64,000 bases of DNA from Solicoccozyma terricola (lineage: Eukaryota > Basidiomycota > Tremellomycetes > Filobasidiales > Piskurozymaceae): contig BCLD01000016.1 of NCBI GenBank assembly GCA_001600875.1, forward strand, positions 107,502 to 171,501, written 5' to 3'. The notes under the pieces are model-generated. The model searched no databases. It saw only the letters and a program-made list of their open reading frames with translations, and had not been told where the DNA came from. The position numbers were made by a program, and so were the translations under genes. Below are positions 24,700 through 36,971 of this stretch, piece by piece. The stretch's first letter is position 1. Each line of letters starts with the position of its first letter.

Positions 24700-25743
24700 G
24701 CACGGAATAGAAAGTAGGTTTCAAGTAACAACGTGTCAGATTGTTGAGAATAGGTTCGATGAACATAGTCATGGTTGTTGAATTCATCCCTCGTTTCGAA
24801 GATGTCATGGATTCCGCAGCCGCCTCGGTGGTGCTTCGAAATGAGTTACTGACCATTGTTTACTTTTCGGGAAAACAAGTATTCCGTATCCACGTCATGA
24901 ATAGTATCCTGGATTGAGGATTGATAAGCTAATCTGCAGGCATCGGAGTTTGCTGACGTCATGATTCCTTATCGCCGACGCCCTGCCGTACCATTGAGAT
25001 TATAGCGCACCCCCTTTTCTTGCGCCTCATCTCCCGCCCCTGCCCAACCTCCCTAAGCGCAAACTCTCACTACCACGCTCAACCAAGTCCCTGTGGTGCC
25101 GTTCCAAGGTCAACGATCATCAAGAACCCGGTTTCGGTGAGTGGTGTTTGGTGGTGTCGACGAGGAAGGGAAGGAGAGGAGATAAGGGGTGGGTGGTTAT
25201 GGTGGTGTGTGGAATACTGGTCTGGTCTGGGTCGAATCAACATCTGGCGAAACATTTGGGAGGGATAATCAAAATGACAGGGAACTCTGTCGACTGGTCT
25301 CGTGGACGGCTTGATAAATGGAGGAACTCGATAGTAGGACACTGCGTTACGAGCAATGCAATCTTTAGCACACTCTCTTCATCATGGACAACGAGAACAA
25401 CAGGAGTGACCCCCGTGTCAAGCAGGACAAACGAAATAATGAGAAACACTCGGTAGTAGGAGACATCATCGTGGAAGGACATCATCAATTCACAGGTGCC
25501 GATTCGTCGTGTTGGATGAAGACTGTCAAGCGACTAGGAAACGATATCATCTCAACTCCTTGGAAAACCATATCCACTGCGAGAATTCAAACCTAGACCA
25601 AAAACCAGACCAAAAACCAGACCACACCCCATCTGAACCTCCTTCTCGTCCTCGTCCTCACCTTCCAATCCCCTGAACTCTTTCCACCAACTAACCACAA
25701 ACTTTTATCTTCTAGACCATCAACAAAAAACATACAATCAAAA
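24700..25743. promoter_or_regulatory. Upstream region of ribosomal protein L20 gene
   Basis: No supported gene. It contains a CRE-type palindrome TGACGTCA (24954-24961) and a 12-bp direct repeat AGACCAAAAACC at 25595-25618, partly repeated to 25624. The repeat is followed by a CT-rich leader and an A-rich start context (CAAAAATGGG). Confidence 0.45.
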
Positions 25744-26610
25744 ATGGGTCGATTCACCGAGTACTCCGTCCTTGGTAGGAAGCTCCCTACCGAGTCCGAG
25801 CCGACTCCAAAGCTCTAGTGAGTAGAAACCCCTTTCGCATCTCGCGGACATCTGTGTATCAAGGAAAACTGATGTTTTAACACTCAAACTCTGCTTGGTT
25901 CAATGTTAAAACAGCCGAATGAGGATTTTTGCGCCCAACACCGTTGTCGCCAAGTCCAGGTTCTGGTACTACCTTCGTCAATTGAAGAAGGTCAAGAAGG
26001 CCAACGGAGAGATCGTCGCTTTGCACGTCGTGCGTATTCACATCCTCATGTAGTTGGAAATTGACAAGTCCCAACTGACATTCCGGTCTGTTTCGCCTAT
26101 TCCTCCCAACAACAGATCCACGAGGCTAAGCCACTCAAGGTCAAGAACTTTGGTATCTGGGTTCGATACGATTCCAGATCTGGTACACACAACATGTACA
26201 AGGAGTTCCGAGAGCTTTCGCGAGCTGCAGCTGTTGAGTCCCTTTACCAGGACATGGCTGCTAGGCACCGAGCTAGGTTCCGTTCGGTTCAGGTGAGTTT
26301 TTGCTTTTCAATGCAATGCGAATTCTGGGTTTGTTCGGACGGGATGACTGATGATGGGTGTTTTTGGTGTATGATAGATCCTCCGTGTTGCTGAGATCGA
26401 GAAGAAGGAGGACGTCAAGAGGCCTTACATCCGTCAACTCCTCGAGCCAGGATTGAAGTTCCCATTGCCCCACCGTCGTGAGTTTCCGGTCGAGGATATC
26501 AAACACCATCTCCGTTTGGATTCTGATATCCCCCTCTTGTTCCTTCGTCGCGCACAGGCACCAAGTCCAAGGCCTGGTTCGCTGCCAACAGGCCCGCCAC
26601 CTGGGCATAA
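25744..26610 (+). CDS. RPL20: 60S ribosomal protein L20 (eL20, L18a)
   Basis: Structural protein of the large cytosolic ribosomal subunit. Five exons: 25744-25817, 25915-26029, 26116-26292, 26378-26477 and 26558-26610. They give [54 protein letters not shown], then [20 protein letters not shown]. After these come [36 protein letters not shown] and [20 protein letters not shown], closing with [17 protein letters not shown]. Every block matches the family along its full length of about 170 residues. Two exon joins break a codon. Four introns in so short a gene is typical of ribosomal protein genes in this kind of fungus. Confidence 0.95.
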
Positions 26611-27022
26611 ACGTCTTGTTCTTTTTCTCTTTACTCGAGGGTGGGAGTTGCGGATCAAGTTGTTATGAGTGGGATATGAATCTACAGTTTTCTTTGTTCG
26701 AACACATCAAGGGAGGATGGAAGGGAACGCCGACGGATGGGACTGGCGGGGTTTCTTCTAGGGATCGCTTCTCGATTGTTTGTTAGAGCTGCTATGATGA
26801 TGTCTGCACACCAATCTTTGTGAACATATCCCGTCCCGGCCATTGTCGCCCGCGTCTACGCGTTCAAAGGGCAACTAGATCAATCGTCAACATTTGTGCG
26901 CAATGCCCAATGCCATACCCCTCCTCTCCATCATGACTCACTCACCACCTCGCTAACCATGCCAGCCTGATACCCTCTCCTCGGCGTCATACCTGTTTGT
27001 TTTCACACCGACCCTCGCTATC
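26611..27022. other. Intergenic, L20 to dynactin
   Basis: 3' UTR of the L20 gene and 5' region of the dynactin gene. No RNA gene found. An ATGATGA that could recall a snoRNA C box at about 26791 lacks a partner D box. Confidence 0.45.
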
Positions 27023-30000
27023 ATGTCCACCATCGATCTCTCAGTCGGTCTGCAGGTCCAGGTCCAAGCAGGGAAGGGAATCGTTCGATGGATAGGTAAA
27101 GATCCAGAGTTTGCAGCGGGACATTGGGTTGGAGTCGAGTTGCAAGTATTGAAGCTGTATACTCTGATGGTGGGCTCCGGACTGATGGACTAAATGAACG
27201 AATGGTCAACCTTGCAGATTCGAACCGGATGGCAAGAACGATGGATCAGTCAAGGGGAAGAGTTACTTCTCTTGTCCTCCTTCACACGGCGTCTTCGTCC
27301 GTCCTAGTCAGGTGAAGGAGTTTCAAAGTCCCGCAGCCATCAGAGGTAATGGCGTGGATGTGAGTGATACAGGAGCTCAACCTCAACTCACCATTTGCGT
27401 GCTGCTGAACCCTACTCTACTGAACCGCCTAGACCCCATCAAATGCAACTCCGGGACCATCCCGTCGTCCTCTCATACAACCAGGAAGGACCCCAGCAGC
27501 CACCCTTGCAACCCGCACGACCTCTTATCCACGTCCAACTCCATCCAGCAAGACTTCTTCTCCTCCATCTCGCTCTGAAACTCCCTCTAGGACAGATCGC
27601 GCTCCGTCTCGCCTACATCAAACCATTGATACTGATCCATCAACTCCAATACCTTTCAAACGACCGATCAGTCGGAATGCGATACCTGTCACACCGCAGA
27701 AGTCTTTGCCGCCAAGTAGGACAGTTTCAGCGACCAGTGACCGGTCAAATCAAACCATCGAAGAAGAAGCTGGAAAGACACCCAGGGCCACAGTGTTTGA
27801 AGATGTTGGAACGCAAGCTGTCCCCCCACAGATCAAGGTTGAGCAATCAACCCAAAACGAGGGAACAAGGACAGTCGCTTCTTCATCTGTCGTGGAACCT
27901 CCTGTAGAAGGTCGAGCAAGACCTCCGATTCTCGCACGAGAGATCGATGAACTGCGAATTAAACTACGAGTATTAGAAGCTCGTCGCGGAGAGGATCAAG
28001 AGCGTATCAAAGGTTTAGAACTGAAAGCAATAGAGGCGGAAAATTTTGCTCAAGCTAGGGGAAAACTACAAGGTGAGAAAGCCACTGGTCTTGTTCAAGC
28101 TAGACTTCCAGTGATACTGATGCATATACGCCTTTCAACCTGTTAGCCAAATTTGGTGAACTCACTCAACAACTGACCTCTCTTCGACGAGAAAACAGGG
28201 ACCTCCTGATCGAGAAAGAACAATTTGAAAGCCGAGAATCCGAGGTCCTTGAGCAACTCGAGATGGCGACGCTAGATAAGGAAGTAGCAGAGGAACGCTG
28301 CGAAGTCACTGAGACCGAGTTGATGGGGTTGAAGGAAAGTATGGAGGTTATGAAGGTCGAGATTGAGGTTCTGAAAGAAGAGAACGGTGAGCCGGTAATG
28401 GGGTGACATGAGACAGTTTGCGCGAGCTAACAAGGAGTGACCATCAGCCGAGTTCGAGAAACCTCCACAGCAAGATGGAGAGAGATCATCCCTTGCCTTT
28501 ATCCAGTTGGAGAAGCACAACGAGAGGCTGAAGGAGGCCTTGATAAAGTACATATATCTGTTTATGCAGAGAACAGAGTGCCACACTGACGCAATTCCGC
28601 GTACAGACTTCGCGACGTTTCGAGCGAAACGGAGAAATCGCAACGTCAGCGTATCGCTGAGCTAGAAAAAGACGTCAGCCATGGAGAGGATTTGCTAGGC
28701 GAGTCTTTTGTATGAACTCGCCAAGTCGCGGAGACTAACCTCGCTTTTCGTTTAGCTAAATACAATATGGTCTGCGCCAAGCTCGAGAACGCTGATCAGC
28801 ATATCGTGGACCTCAAGCAGCAGCTCGACAACGCCCTAGGAGCGGAAGAGATGCTCGAGCAGCTCACCGAACGAACGCTGTTCATGGGGGAAGTAAGTAT
28901 CGAAGGACCAGGCCCCAGCATGTCTGCGTTCCTGGCTAATATCGCTGTTCCGTCTTTAGAAAATCGAGGAAATGCGCGTCACTATCGAGGACCTCGAAGC
29001 CCTCAAGGAGATGAACGACGAACTCGAAGAGGGACATGTAGAAGCGGAGAAGCAGCTACAAGCGGAGATTGGTAATATCAACACACTTGATATCACTCGC
29101 CTGATGCTGACTGATCCTCGTGATACTCTGTCCAGACGCTCTAAACATGCGCATGCAAAGCGAAATACGCAATACTAACGTTCTGCACGAGGCGGTAACC
29201 GAGCGAGACGCGACAATCGTGCAATTCCGAGAGCTTGTGCAGAGTCAGGCACAGTATGTGATCGATGTCTGATGGTTTCCGGAAATGTTCACTGAACAAA
29301 CACACCCTTCGCCCGCAGAGACATCGAGGAACTCCGGGAAGCTCATGACACCGAAAGAACTGAGAAAGCCACAATGGCCAGCAAGTCGCAGGCTGTCATG
29401 AATCTTAATTTGAAGCTGCAGTCTACTGCAGTGAAATCACAGGCACGACTGATCGCCACCGAGATCGCGAGACTGGAGCTGGCACAGGCAGAGGAACATC
29501 TTCAGATCGTTCAGGTGATTCGCTTGCTGCCCAATTTAGATTCACCTTCGCTAACAGGAGATCTCATTTCCAGTCCTACCTTCCTTCCGCTTACTTTGAA
29601 AGCGATCACAACGCTACGGCTGCTTTACTTTTCTGGCAACGAATCACCGCCAAGGCCGAGCTCCTAGTCAGCATTATTTGTCAAATCCACGGTCTTCCCG
29701 CCGCGTTGCAAGAATCACGTATGGAGCAACTGGTCGGAATATGCGAATTGAAGGGGCAGCTTACCCTCTTCGCAAACATAACGAGACGCTTCGCAAGCAT
29801 CACAAAGAGAGCAACGCCAGATGACTACCTAGCATTGGCCACAATCCTGCCGGAGGTTGTCAGTCTCGAAAGGCCATTCGATAACTGGATCGAACTCATG
29901 AAGCGAGACGAGTTCCAAGAACGTGATTGTGCAGTGGAATTATGCAGGTGAATCGCGCTATGAGGACGAATTCAGACGGCTGTCGCTAACCGGAGCTCCT

Positions 30001-31982
30001 ACCCACAGACTCGTCGCTCACGTGGAGCACCTGGCTGGGGTTTCCTTTGCGCAGGATCAGCTCGATCTGGGAGAACGCCAATTGGCCTTTTCCCTTGCAT
30101 TCGACGCCGATGTAGACAACTTTGCTGCAGCTGTTGGATTTGCCAGACAGGCATGTATTGCAGTGTCGGCAGAAAGCGGTGCGTTCTGCCGTGCGCCCTC
30201 GGGAAGTTGCCTATATGGTCACCGTATTGACCCTTTGCAACATAGATATTGATATCCTCCCTAGTGCTGACGCGTTTGTGGAGGCGATCTACGAACCCGT
30301 TCAGCGTATCTTGGACCAAGTTCGGGTCCTGAAGATTTCGTCAATGTAGGTCGTTGACGGTAGTGGGGGCGAGCTTCGTTACTGACAAACTTGACTGACT
30401 CCGTGACAGTCGCCTGGTAGAACGCCTGCAACATATCCAGGCCCAAGATGGAGCCTTGAACTCGGACATCCACATCCCTTTGCGAATGCTTGCTACGTCA
30501 GTTGGCCAAGCTACAGACGTCGCTGTTCGCGTGAGTGGCCGTTCTCAGAGATCTGTCAACGGAACCTAACTTGCTGTCTTTACTCAGCTCGCTCAAATGG
30601 TCAACAATCACGTCATGGAACTTCGCTCGTCCAAATCTCCTCTTGATTTGGAAGTTATTCTTGGTTTCCTTCACGAGATCACAGCGGACGTCGCTGCGGG
30701 TGGTGATGTTCAACCATGGGATATCATTGGCATGTTCATCACGAGGTTGAGCAACGATGTGAATGATCTGTTGCCCAAGATCCGAGACGCGGTGGAGATG
30801 GGGGAACTTATCAAGGGTGAGCACAGATGGACTTCTCTCTCGCCGCCGTCCGTCCTCTTAACAACCCTTTTACCACAGTACTTGCTCCCCCGCCTTACTT
30901 GGCGAGAGTCGAGACTCTCAAATCCAGTGCTGCCCAAAACGCCGACGCAGAGATCAGGGCTTCTCGTTTGGCTAATCAGATCAAAGATCTCGTCAGGGAG
31001 GTGAAAATGAGGGATCAGGGACTCCAAGAAGCAGGCGTCAAGATTGAATTGTTGGAGAAGAAAGTCGATACCGTTCGAAAACAAGTGGGTGTTGATCTTG
31101 GTCATGCTGGCCGTTACCGTGCGACGTCTGAGACCTCGGACCATTACCGAACAGGCTGAAATGATAGTCGACCTGGAAGGATCAGTTTCCAAAGCTCTAG
31201 CAAAAGAGGCTGCAATGCAAGATGCGTTGGATCATCTTCGTAAGGAGTTGGATCAGGTAGAAGGGGAGAATGCGAAGCTGAGGAGAGAAGGCAATGGTGT
31301 TGGGGATAGACAAGGTGAGTTCTGTAAGATGCAGTATGATTGCATGGCGGGCAGCTAATGAGGAAGGGCAGGCGGGAATGGATTCGCAAGGAGCACTTCT
31401 ATGGTGTTTGAACAACTGTCGAGTGCGACTCAAGGTGCAGCACCCGCTGGAATATCGGACGAGGTAAGCGGGACTTTTTTGGTGGCTGTCCCGGAGACAG
31501 AGTTCGCAGAAAGTAATGCTCCACTCTTTCGACAGATAACGATTCTCCAATCTGCAATCCGTTTCTTGCGAGCCGAGAATACATATCTCAAAGCTCAAGG
31601 TCTTCTCGAAGACATTCGTTGTCTTCCACATCTCCCGACCATCGAAGCAATCGCCGATGTCCCTCCATTGGATACTACCGACTCATCCGATGAATCTGTG
31701 GATGGTCCAATCACACCACCACCGCCACCACCACCATCTCGACATTCACTGGAAACGAGGAGTAAGCTCCTGTGGAGGGAGCTTGCAGTTTCTCAGACTG
31801 ATGCGAAAGTCGTTGATCTCACGATGATCAAACCTGGTGCTGCGTGGAGGCCTACAAAGGCAATGCCGGAGGTACAGCTCGCTGAGATGAAGAGAAGACG
31901 GGTGAAACTAGCACGGAAAGTGGAGCGACATTTGGATGAAGTGAGGATGGCGAAGAGGGCAAGTGGTACGACTACGTTATGA
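27023..31982 (+). CDS. DCTN1: Dynactin large subunit p150-Glued, CAP-Gly and coiled coils
   Basis: Subunit of dynactin that links cytoplasmic dynein to microtubules and cargo. Exon 1 encodes an N-terminal CAP-Gly domain: [28 protein letters not shown] and, after the first intron, [20 protein letters not shown] then VFVRPSQV. The GKNDGS loop is the tubulin/EB1 C-terminus binding signature. A basic Ser/Pro/Thr-rich linker follows, then a first coiled coil ([20 protein letters not shown] onward). The central globular p150 region is around 28.7-30.8 kb (LGLRDELEEG-type repeats, then [28 protein letters not shown]). A second coiled coil and a C-terminal tail ([39 protein letters not shown]) end at 31982. 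More than ten introns interrupt it. Confidence 0.88.
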
Positions 31983-32589
31983 CGATGATGATGAGAACGG
32001 ATATTTCTATTTCTTGTTCTATGCTGATTGAGATATACGGATGGTTGTGTGGCAAGAACGGTCTGAATCGATCCACTGCCATGGCATGCCCTACCCCCCT
32101 TGCCACGATGCTACTACGCTACGGTCGTTGTATGGGATGCTGTTCCATGACCCGTGCTGGCCCTTCCCCCCCCCTCCCCTTCCCACCGTGAGAAATAATA
32201 AAAGGGTCCGCTCCAACTCCACGCGGGCGGCTTGTCTGGATCATCAATAGACGTCCTGCTCACCATCGCGAGTGTCTTCAGCGTCATCTACATCACAGAA
32301 CATCCTCATCTACCTCCGTGGCTTGTCGTTCTTGGTCGTCTTGGTCGTCCCATTCGACCTGCTATCATCCCGACACTTCATCTTTGCCATCAGGGTCCAC
32401 AGCCTTCCCACCTACACGCGACCGGTGTAGGAAGCACGCTCCGGAGGATACGCAAGCTGTGCCAGACGAATCCATTGTGCTTGGTGCAAAGGACTCGTTC
32501 CGACACACCCTTGAAACCGACTGTCATCCCCCTTTCCTCTCTCTCTGCACATCATCTTTTCTAATCACTAACCCGCCGCGACATCCACC
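31983..32589. other. Intergenic, dynactin to Vps74
   Basis: 3' UTR of dynactin and promoter of the Vps74 gene. No gene recognised; open frames here are antisense or out of frame with anything known. Confidence 0.45.
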
Positions 32590-33932
32590 ATGTCCGAAGG
32601 TCTATCCCGGCGTCGCGTCGGAGGCGGGACTTCCCCAGCGATGGGATCCTCATCCACCTTCGATTCACCGAAAACATCTCCACCTGGATCAAATTTATCA
32701 GGAAAATCTCGCGATGCGATAGCAGGAGTATCAACTGGGAGTTCAAGTGGTGCAGTAGAAGGTAGAGGGAAAATCGCTTATGATCCGAGGGATTTCGAGG
32801 ATGGTGGGAGTGAAGCAAGCAGGATGCCAAGGTTGACTATCATGGAAGAGGTTTTACTGTTGGGATTGAAGGACAAGCAGGTGAGTTGGCAGAAGAGTAT
32901 GCCCGTGACGTGGGATGAAGCCTGTATACTAATGTCTTTTGTGTCTCCATTTTGTGTGTGTGTTTCCCTGTTCCCAGGGCTACCTTTCCTTCTGGAACGA
33001 CAACATCTCCTATGCTCTCCGTGGATGTATTCTCATCGAACTAGCACTTCGTCGTCGTATTGCGGTGGTGAAAGATCCATCTCGAAGGAGGTTAGCACTA
33101 CCCGATCGATTGATCGAGGTTATCGATGATAAGCAGACGGGAGAGACCATCTTGGATGAGGCGTTGAAGATGATGAAGAGTAGTGAAAAGTATGGGACGG
33201 GTGCTTGGATAGATTTAATGAGTGGTGAGTCAGAAATAGCTGGAACGGTGGAGCAAACATCAGTCCAATCGCTTACCTGTTATCTCCCCCCCCCCCCCCC
33301 CCCCCCCACCAGGTGAAACCTGGAATGTCATGAAGATTGGCTACCAACTCAAACAAGTCCGAGAACGTCTCGCAAAAGGTCTCGTTGACAAGGGAGTTCT
33401 CCGAACTGAAAAGCGTAATTTCCTCCTATTCGACATGGCAACTCATCCAATCGCCGATCTCAACGCCAAAGAAGATGTCCTTCGTCGAACTCTTTCCCTC
33501 CTCACCGCTCGAACAGCAGCAATTCCTCCATCGGCATTACACAAGGAAAACGTACAATACAGAGCAATGCGAGCCGTAACTCTCTGTTGCGCCGCATATG
33601 CAGCAAACGTCCTTGAGAACGCTTTACAACGGTTGAGTTACGATTCTAGAGAAGCAGCGTTCGCTAGATGCGATGATATCCTCGCGGAATTCTGTCAATG
33701 GCCAATTGGTCAAGGAACATCACAAACTGCAGGACCGGTATCGATTGGTGGTGGTGTTTCAAGGAAGCGGGAGGGTGGATCAGGTGGTGCAGGACGGGAA
33801 AGTGTGCAGGAGTTGGTTAGGGAGGTCAGAAAGGAGATTGCGAGTAGTGGTTCAGAGGATGGAGAGGATCTGTGCTTTGAAGTGATCGCGACAGTTTTAT
33901 CCGTCTATGCTCAGATGGACTCGTTGATTTGA
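32590..33932 (+). CDS. VPS74: Vps74/GOLPH3 (GPP34) Golgi PI4P effector
   Basis: Binds PI4P on the Golgi and retains glycosyltransferases through coatomer. Exons 32590-32880, 32978-33224 and 33313-33932 join in phase. The N-terminus has the arginine cluster (GLSRRRVGG) that contacts COPI in the family, then a disordered Ser/Gly stretch. The GPP34 domain begins at [20 protein letters not shown] and includes [80 protein letters not shown] and [20 protein letters not shown]. It extends to [16 protein letters not shown] at the C-terminus. Length (about 380 residues) is a little above yeast Vps74 because of inserted Gly/Ser loops. The second intron has a 22-nt C tract (33286-33307) abutting the acceptor. 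Confidence 0.93.
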
Positions 33933-34323
33933 GGCATGACGATGGTTCCTAGGGGGTTCGATGCGGGAAATGATCGGGGACGAATTTTGAAAACATTTAG
34001 AAGATTGGGAAAGAAGAAGGCGGGGGGGGGGGGGGGGAAGGTTGCAAAGGACTGGGGTTTTTTTTTTTTCCATTATTTTTCATAACCATTCAATCATTTA
34101 GCGATTTGTAGAGTCTGGGGTTATACTTTATTATTATTTTGCTCTTTCTCTTTCGAGCAGAACCCCTCTTGAAGGGGGTGATGATTTCTCATTCAGCGCG
34201 GATAGCCTCGAGACAATGTTCATCCGCATTACTATCCTAACTCTTCTCTTACAGCTTCGAACCCTCATCACCTGCTTTCAGACCTTCATTTCAGTGGCGG
34301 TGCTTAATTCCACCCTTCAACCA
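33933..34323. other. Intergenic between convergent genes
   Basis: 3' regions of the Vps74 and HIT genes. It contains a G tract at about 34022-34037 and a T tract near 34060. No gene is seen. Confidence 0.5.
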
Positions 34324-35420
34324 TCACGCACTATCGATCTTCTTCTTCATTTCCTCGTAAGTCGCCTTGATAGCATCCATTCCCAACTGCGAATGTGGGG
34401 GGGGGAAAACATCCGGTCATGTCGTCGGATCAGGGGAATTGAATTTCAGTTGGAACTCACATTTTTCTGCGTTGGCCATCCGACGATGAGTCCAGATTGA
34501 TCATTCGCAGCAGGCTTAGGGATGATGTGGAAGTGTACATGGTCTACCTCCTGATAGACAGCACGGAGGATACCGATCAACAAAACATGTTGGACTTGTT
34601 GTTTTTTGGATTTCAAAAAAGAAAAAGACAATTTCTCATACCTGATGCGCGATTCGACCATTGTTCTGAAGAGGATATGTCGATTAGCAAATTGATTTTG
34701 AACTCCCCATCTAAACATCAACCAACGCTCACTTGCAACAAGTTGTAGTTTTCCGCACCCTAGATGACCGCCGCGATGTGCATCAGATCTCCACCACCCT
34801 CCTCCCCCCTCGCTTCCTACCACTCACCGAAGCGAACGCCAACTTTTTAGCTATCGGCAAGATATCCCTCATTTGATCGTCCGGGAGGTCAGTAAGCTTC
34901 GGAGCGTGGTCTGATCGTTGGTCGTGTATCGAATCAGCACTTGGAAAAAGTAATGCTAATCCGAGGGTGTTGAGACGTACATTTGGGAATGACAAGGCAG
35001 TCTGGTAAGAGCGCGGGGGGAGGGGGGGGGAAGGATGTGAGAAACAACGGTAAAGATGGACTGAGAAGTAGGTTATCGACTTACGACCTTTAGCGATAGG
35101 TCCAACATCCATGAACGCCAAAGCCGTCTCTGTCTCTACGAGTTTGAAGCTGTTTGCGAGTTAAGATCGAATGATTACGGGCCAGGCCAAGAGACAGACA
35201 GGGTATGGTTTTATAACCACATACCATGGGATTTCCCCTGTAGTAGATATGATATCAACTTCAATAACTCAAGTTCCAGCTTCTTGTAACACCCAACCAT
35301 CTCACCCTTGACGATCTTGCAGAAGATGCAACTGTAGCATTCCGGGACAAACGCGAGTCATCGTCAACTCAAATGATCCGGTGAGACCTGTCATCGCTCG
35401 TACCTTGCTAGTGAGCTCAT
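34324..35420 (-). CDS. HNT1: HIT-family nucleotide hydrolase (HINT type)
   Basis: Histidine-triad protein that hydrolyses adenosine phosphoramidates. The minus-strand gene is broken into about eight tiny exons: MSSLAS-CIFCKIVKG, a 13-nt exon (35237-35225) that completes GEIP, CFKLVETETALAFMDVGPIA, then GHCLVIPKYHAPKLTDLPDD. Next come RDILPIAKKLAFAS, GAENYNLLQ, NNGRIAHQ and EVDHVHFHIIPKPAANDQSG with the HxHxH catalytic triad. The end is IVGWPTQKN, then GMDAIKATYEEMKKKIDSA. All HIT landmarks (CxxC-like start, GHxLVIPK, HVHFHIIP) are intact and the length of about 145-150 residues fits the family. The donor giving GHCLVIPK is a canonical GTAAGT. A HINT1-like cytosolic/nuclear role is inferred. 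Confidence 0.88.
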
Positions 35421-35774
35421 GGTGATGATGTGGACGATGGCGAGGATGACTGTTGTGGCAGGAGAGGTATAGGTGCAACGGCGGTGGTGCTCGTCGATGC
35501 TGTCAGGGTTGAGCCCCGCACAGCAAGCCGACACGTGACCGGGCGGGTGGCGAAGACTCGTTCAGGAAGAGCCCATGTAGGATGTCATGTATGTGGGGCC
35601 GCCCGGGGGAGGGCAGGTGCTGCTCAGCGGCTACGTCGTATAGAATATCCATATCCAAGCCATCATATACATCTAACCCGCAGTTGTAGGTACGCCGGAT
35701 CCTTTCAGATTTGGGCGCCCAATTGCATGACCCAAGAAAGTCGAGATTCAAAGACGCATACTGCCCAGAGCTAA
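35421..35774. other. Intergenic, HIT to alpha/beta hydrolase
   Basis: Promoter of the HIT gene and 3' end of the hydrolase gene. No gene recognised; long plus-strand frames here look random. Confidence 0.45.
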
Positions 35775-36737
35775 TTAAGAACCTGCCATTCCTGCCAAAA
35801 CCTCCAGGATCGCATCTACGACCACTCCGGGTTGATCCATCTGAATGAAATGTCCAGAATCCGGTACGATTCGAACGTCACCAATTGCGTTATCACTCAA
35901 TTTCAATAACCCCTCGTTGTAAGTTTCCCAAGCAGGTTGCAAGTACCTCTTCACCACATTCGCATTCATCCCTGTGCTCTTCTCTGAGAACTGCGCAAAG
36001 TATTCAGGATCATGTCCGAGGACGATCAAGTGAGGGTTTGTGGGGAATCGTGGTGTTGAAGCAAACGGGAGAAGCTGAGCGGCGTTCATCCGAGAGATAC
36101 CTTCAGTGTTTTCAACGGATGGATGAAATCGTTCAATAATCAATTGACGAGTAGATGTTAAATCTGGATCTTCATCATCGTTTTCCGCCGGGAAAACAGA
36201 TACGAAATCCGAATTCGCCATCATTGAATCAATGAAAACTACACCGCGAATGTTGGCAGTTGGAGTTTGTATCGCGTACATCCGAATGATTGGACATCCC
36301 ATTGATTGTCCAACCATTATCAAAGGTCGTCTTGATAATCCGAGGTTGTTCAAAAGTAATCCTAAATCCATTCCGGCTGTTGAAATATCATTGACTCCTT
36401 TCCGAGATACCGGCAACCCTCTACTCTTCCCTCTATCCCACCTATCGTATGCGAGAATAGACACATCCGGGAGACGTTCGCAAAGGTTGGACACTGTCGT
36501 CGCCCAGCTCTGCATTGGCAATGCAAGTCCACAAACGAGTACGACTAGTGGAGTGTCTGGAGTTGGATTCTCATCTCGGAGGTAGTAGGATAACGTCGCT
36601 TCTGGGTGAGTGGGTTCGATGATTGCAGACTGGGAAGGTAATGCTTCTGGCTGGTATTCATGAGCGTGGAGATTCGTGGTCGTCATGGTCGATCGATGAC
36701 TCTGAGCATTTGCAATGCGACTGTTTTTCAATCGCAT
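35775..36737 (-). CDS. Alpha/beta-hydrolase fold protein
   Basis: Single-exon gene, unusual in this window. The protein of about 320 residues has the alpha/beta-hydrolase order. Strand-loop TPLVVLVCGLALPMQSW forms the oxyanion region, then SILAYDRWDRGKSRGL. The nucleophile elbow is RPLIMVGQSMGCPIIRM (Ser in GQSMG). GVVFIDSMMANSDF and HLIVLGHDPEYFAQF follow. The C-terminal catalytic His is in VRIVPDSGHFIQMDQPG, followed by VVVDAILEVLAG. The substrate is unknown; epoxide hydrolase, esterase and haloperoxidase-like relatives share this plan. The first ATG (36737) lies in a basic, Asn/Ser-rich leader. A second ATG at 36686 (MTTTNLHAHEY) would remove it. An ATTACGTCAT box lies about 65 bp upstream of the start. 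Confidence 0.82.
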   Translation of the reverse strand: MRLKNSRIANAQSHRSTMTTTNLHAHEYQPEALPSQSAIIEPTHPEATLSYYLRDENPTPDTPLVVLVCGLALPMQSWATTVSNLCERLPDVSILAYDRWDRGKSRGLPVSRKGVNDISTAGMDLGLLLNNLGLSRRPLIMVGQSMGCPIIRMYAIQTPTANIRGVVFIDSMMANSDFVSVFPAENDDEDPDLTSTRQLIIERFHPSVENTEGISRMNAAQLLPFASTPRFPTNPHLIVLGHDPEYFAQFSEKSTGMNANVVKRYLQPAWETYNEGLLKLSDNAIGDVRIVPDSGHFIQMDQPGVVVDAILEVLAGMAGS

Positions 36738-36971
36738 TGCATCTACATTATTGCATAGCGTTAGTCACCATGAGCCCTTTCGTCGGGACCTTATTCACAA
36801 ATATTACGTCATCGGAATACCCATCTATTACAACAAAACGTCACATCACAGAATGATAGTCGTTGCACGTCGTCAGCGTAACAAGTTACAAAGGGTGAAA
36901 TCAAGTCCAAGCAGGCGGTAGAGTATCCGCTTGCGCTCATAGATCGGTAGGTAAAAGTTCATCCTGACTTG

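Noticed and set aside
26780..26880. Possible C/D snoRNA downstream of L20
   Set aside because: An ATGATGA string is present but no CTGA D box or terminal stem was found.
36890..36965. tRNA-like string (GGCGGTAGAGTATCCGC) between hydrolase and CSN5 genes
   Set aside because: I could not pair an acceptor stem or find a proper TTCRANNC T-loop, so no tRNA is called.
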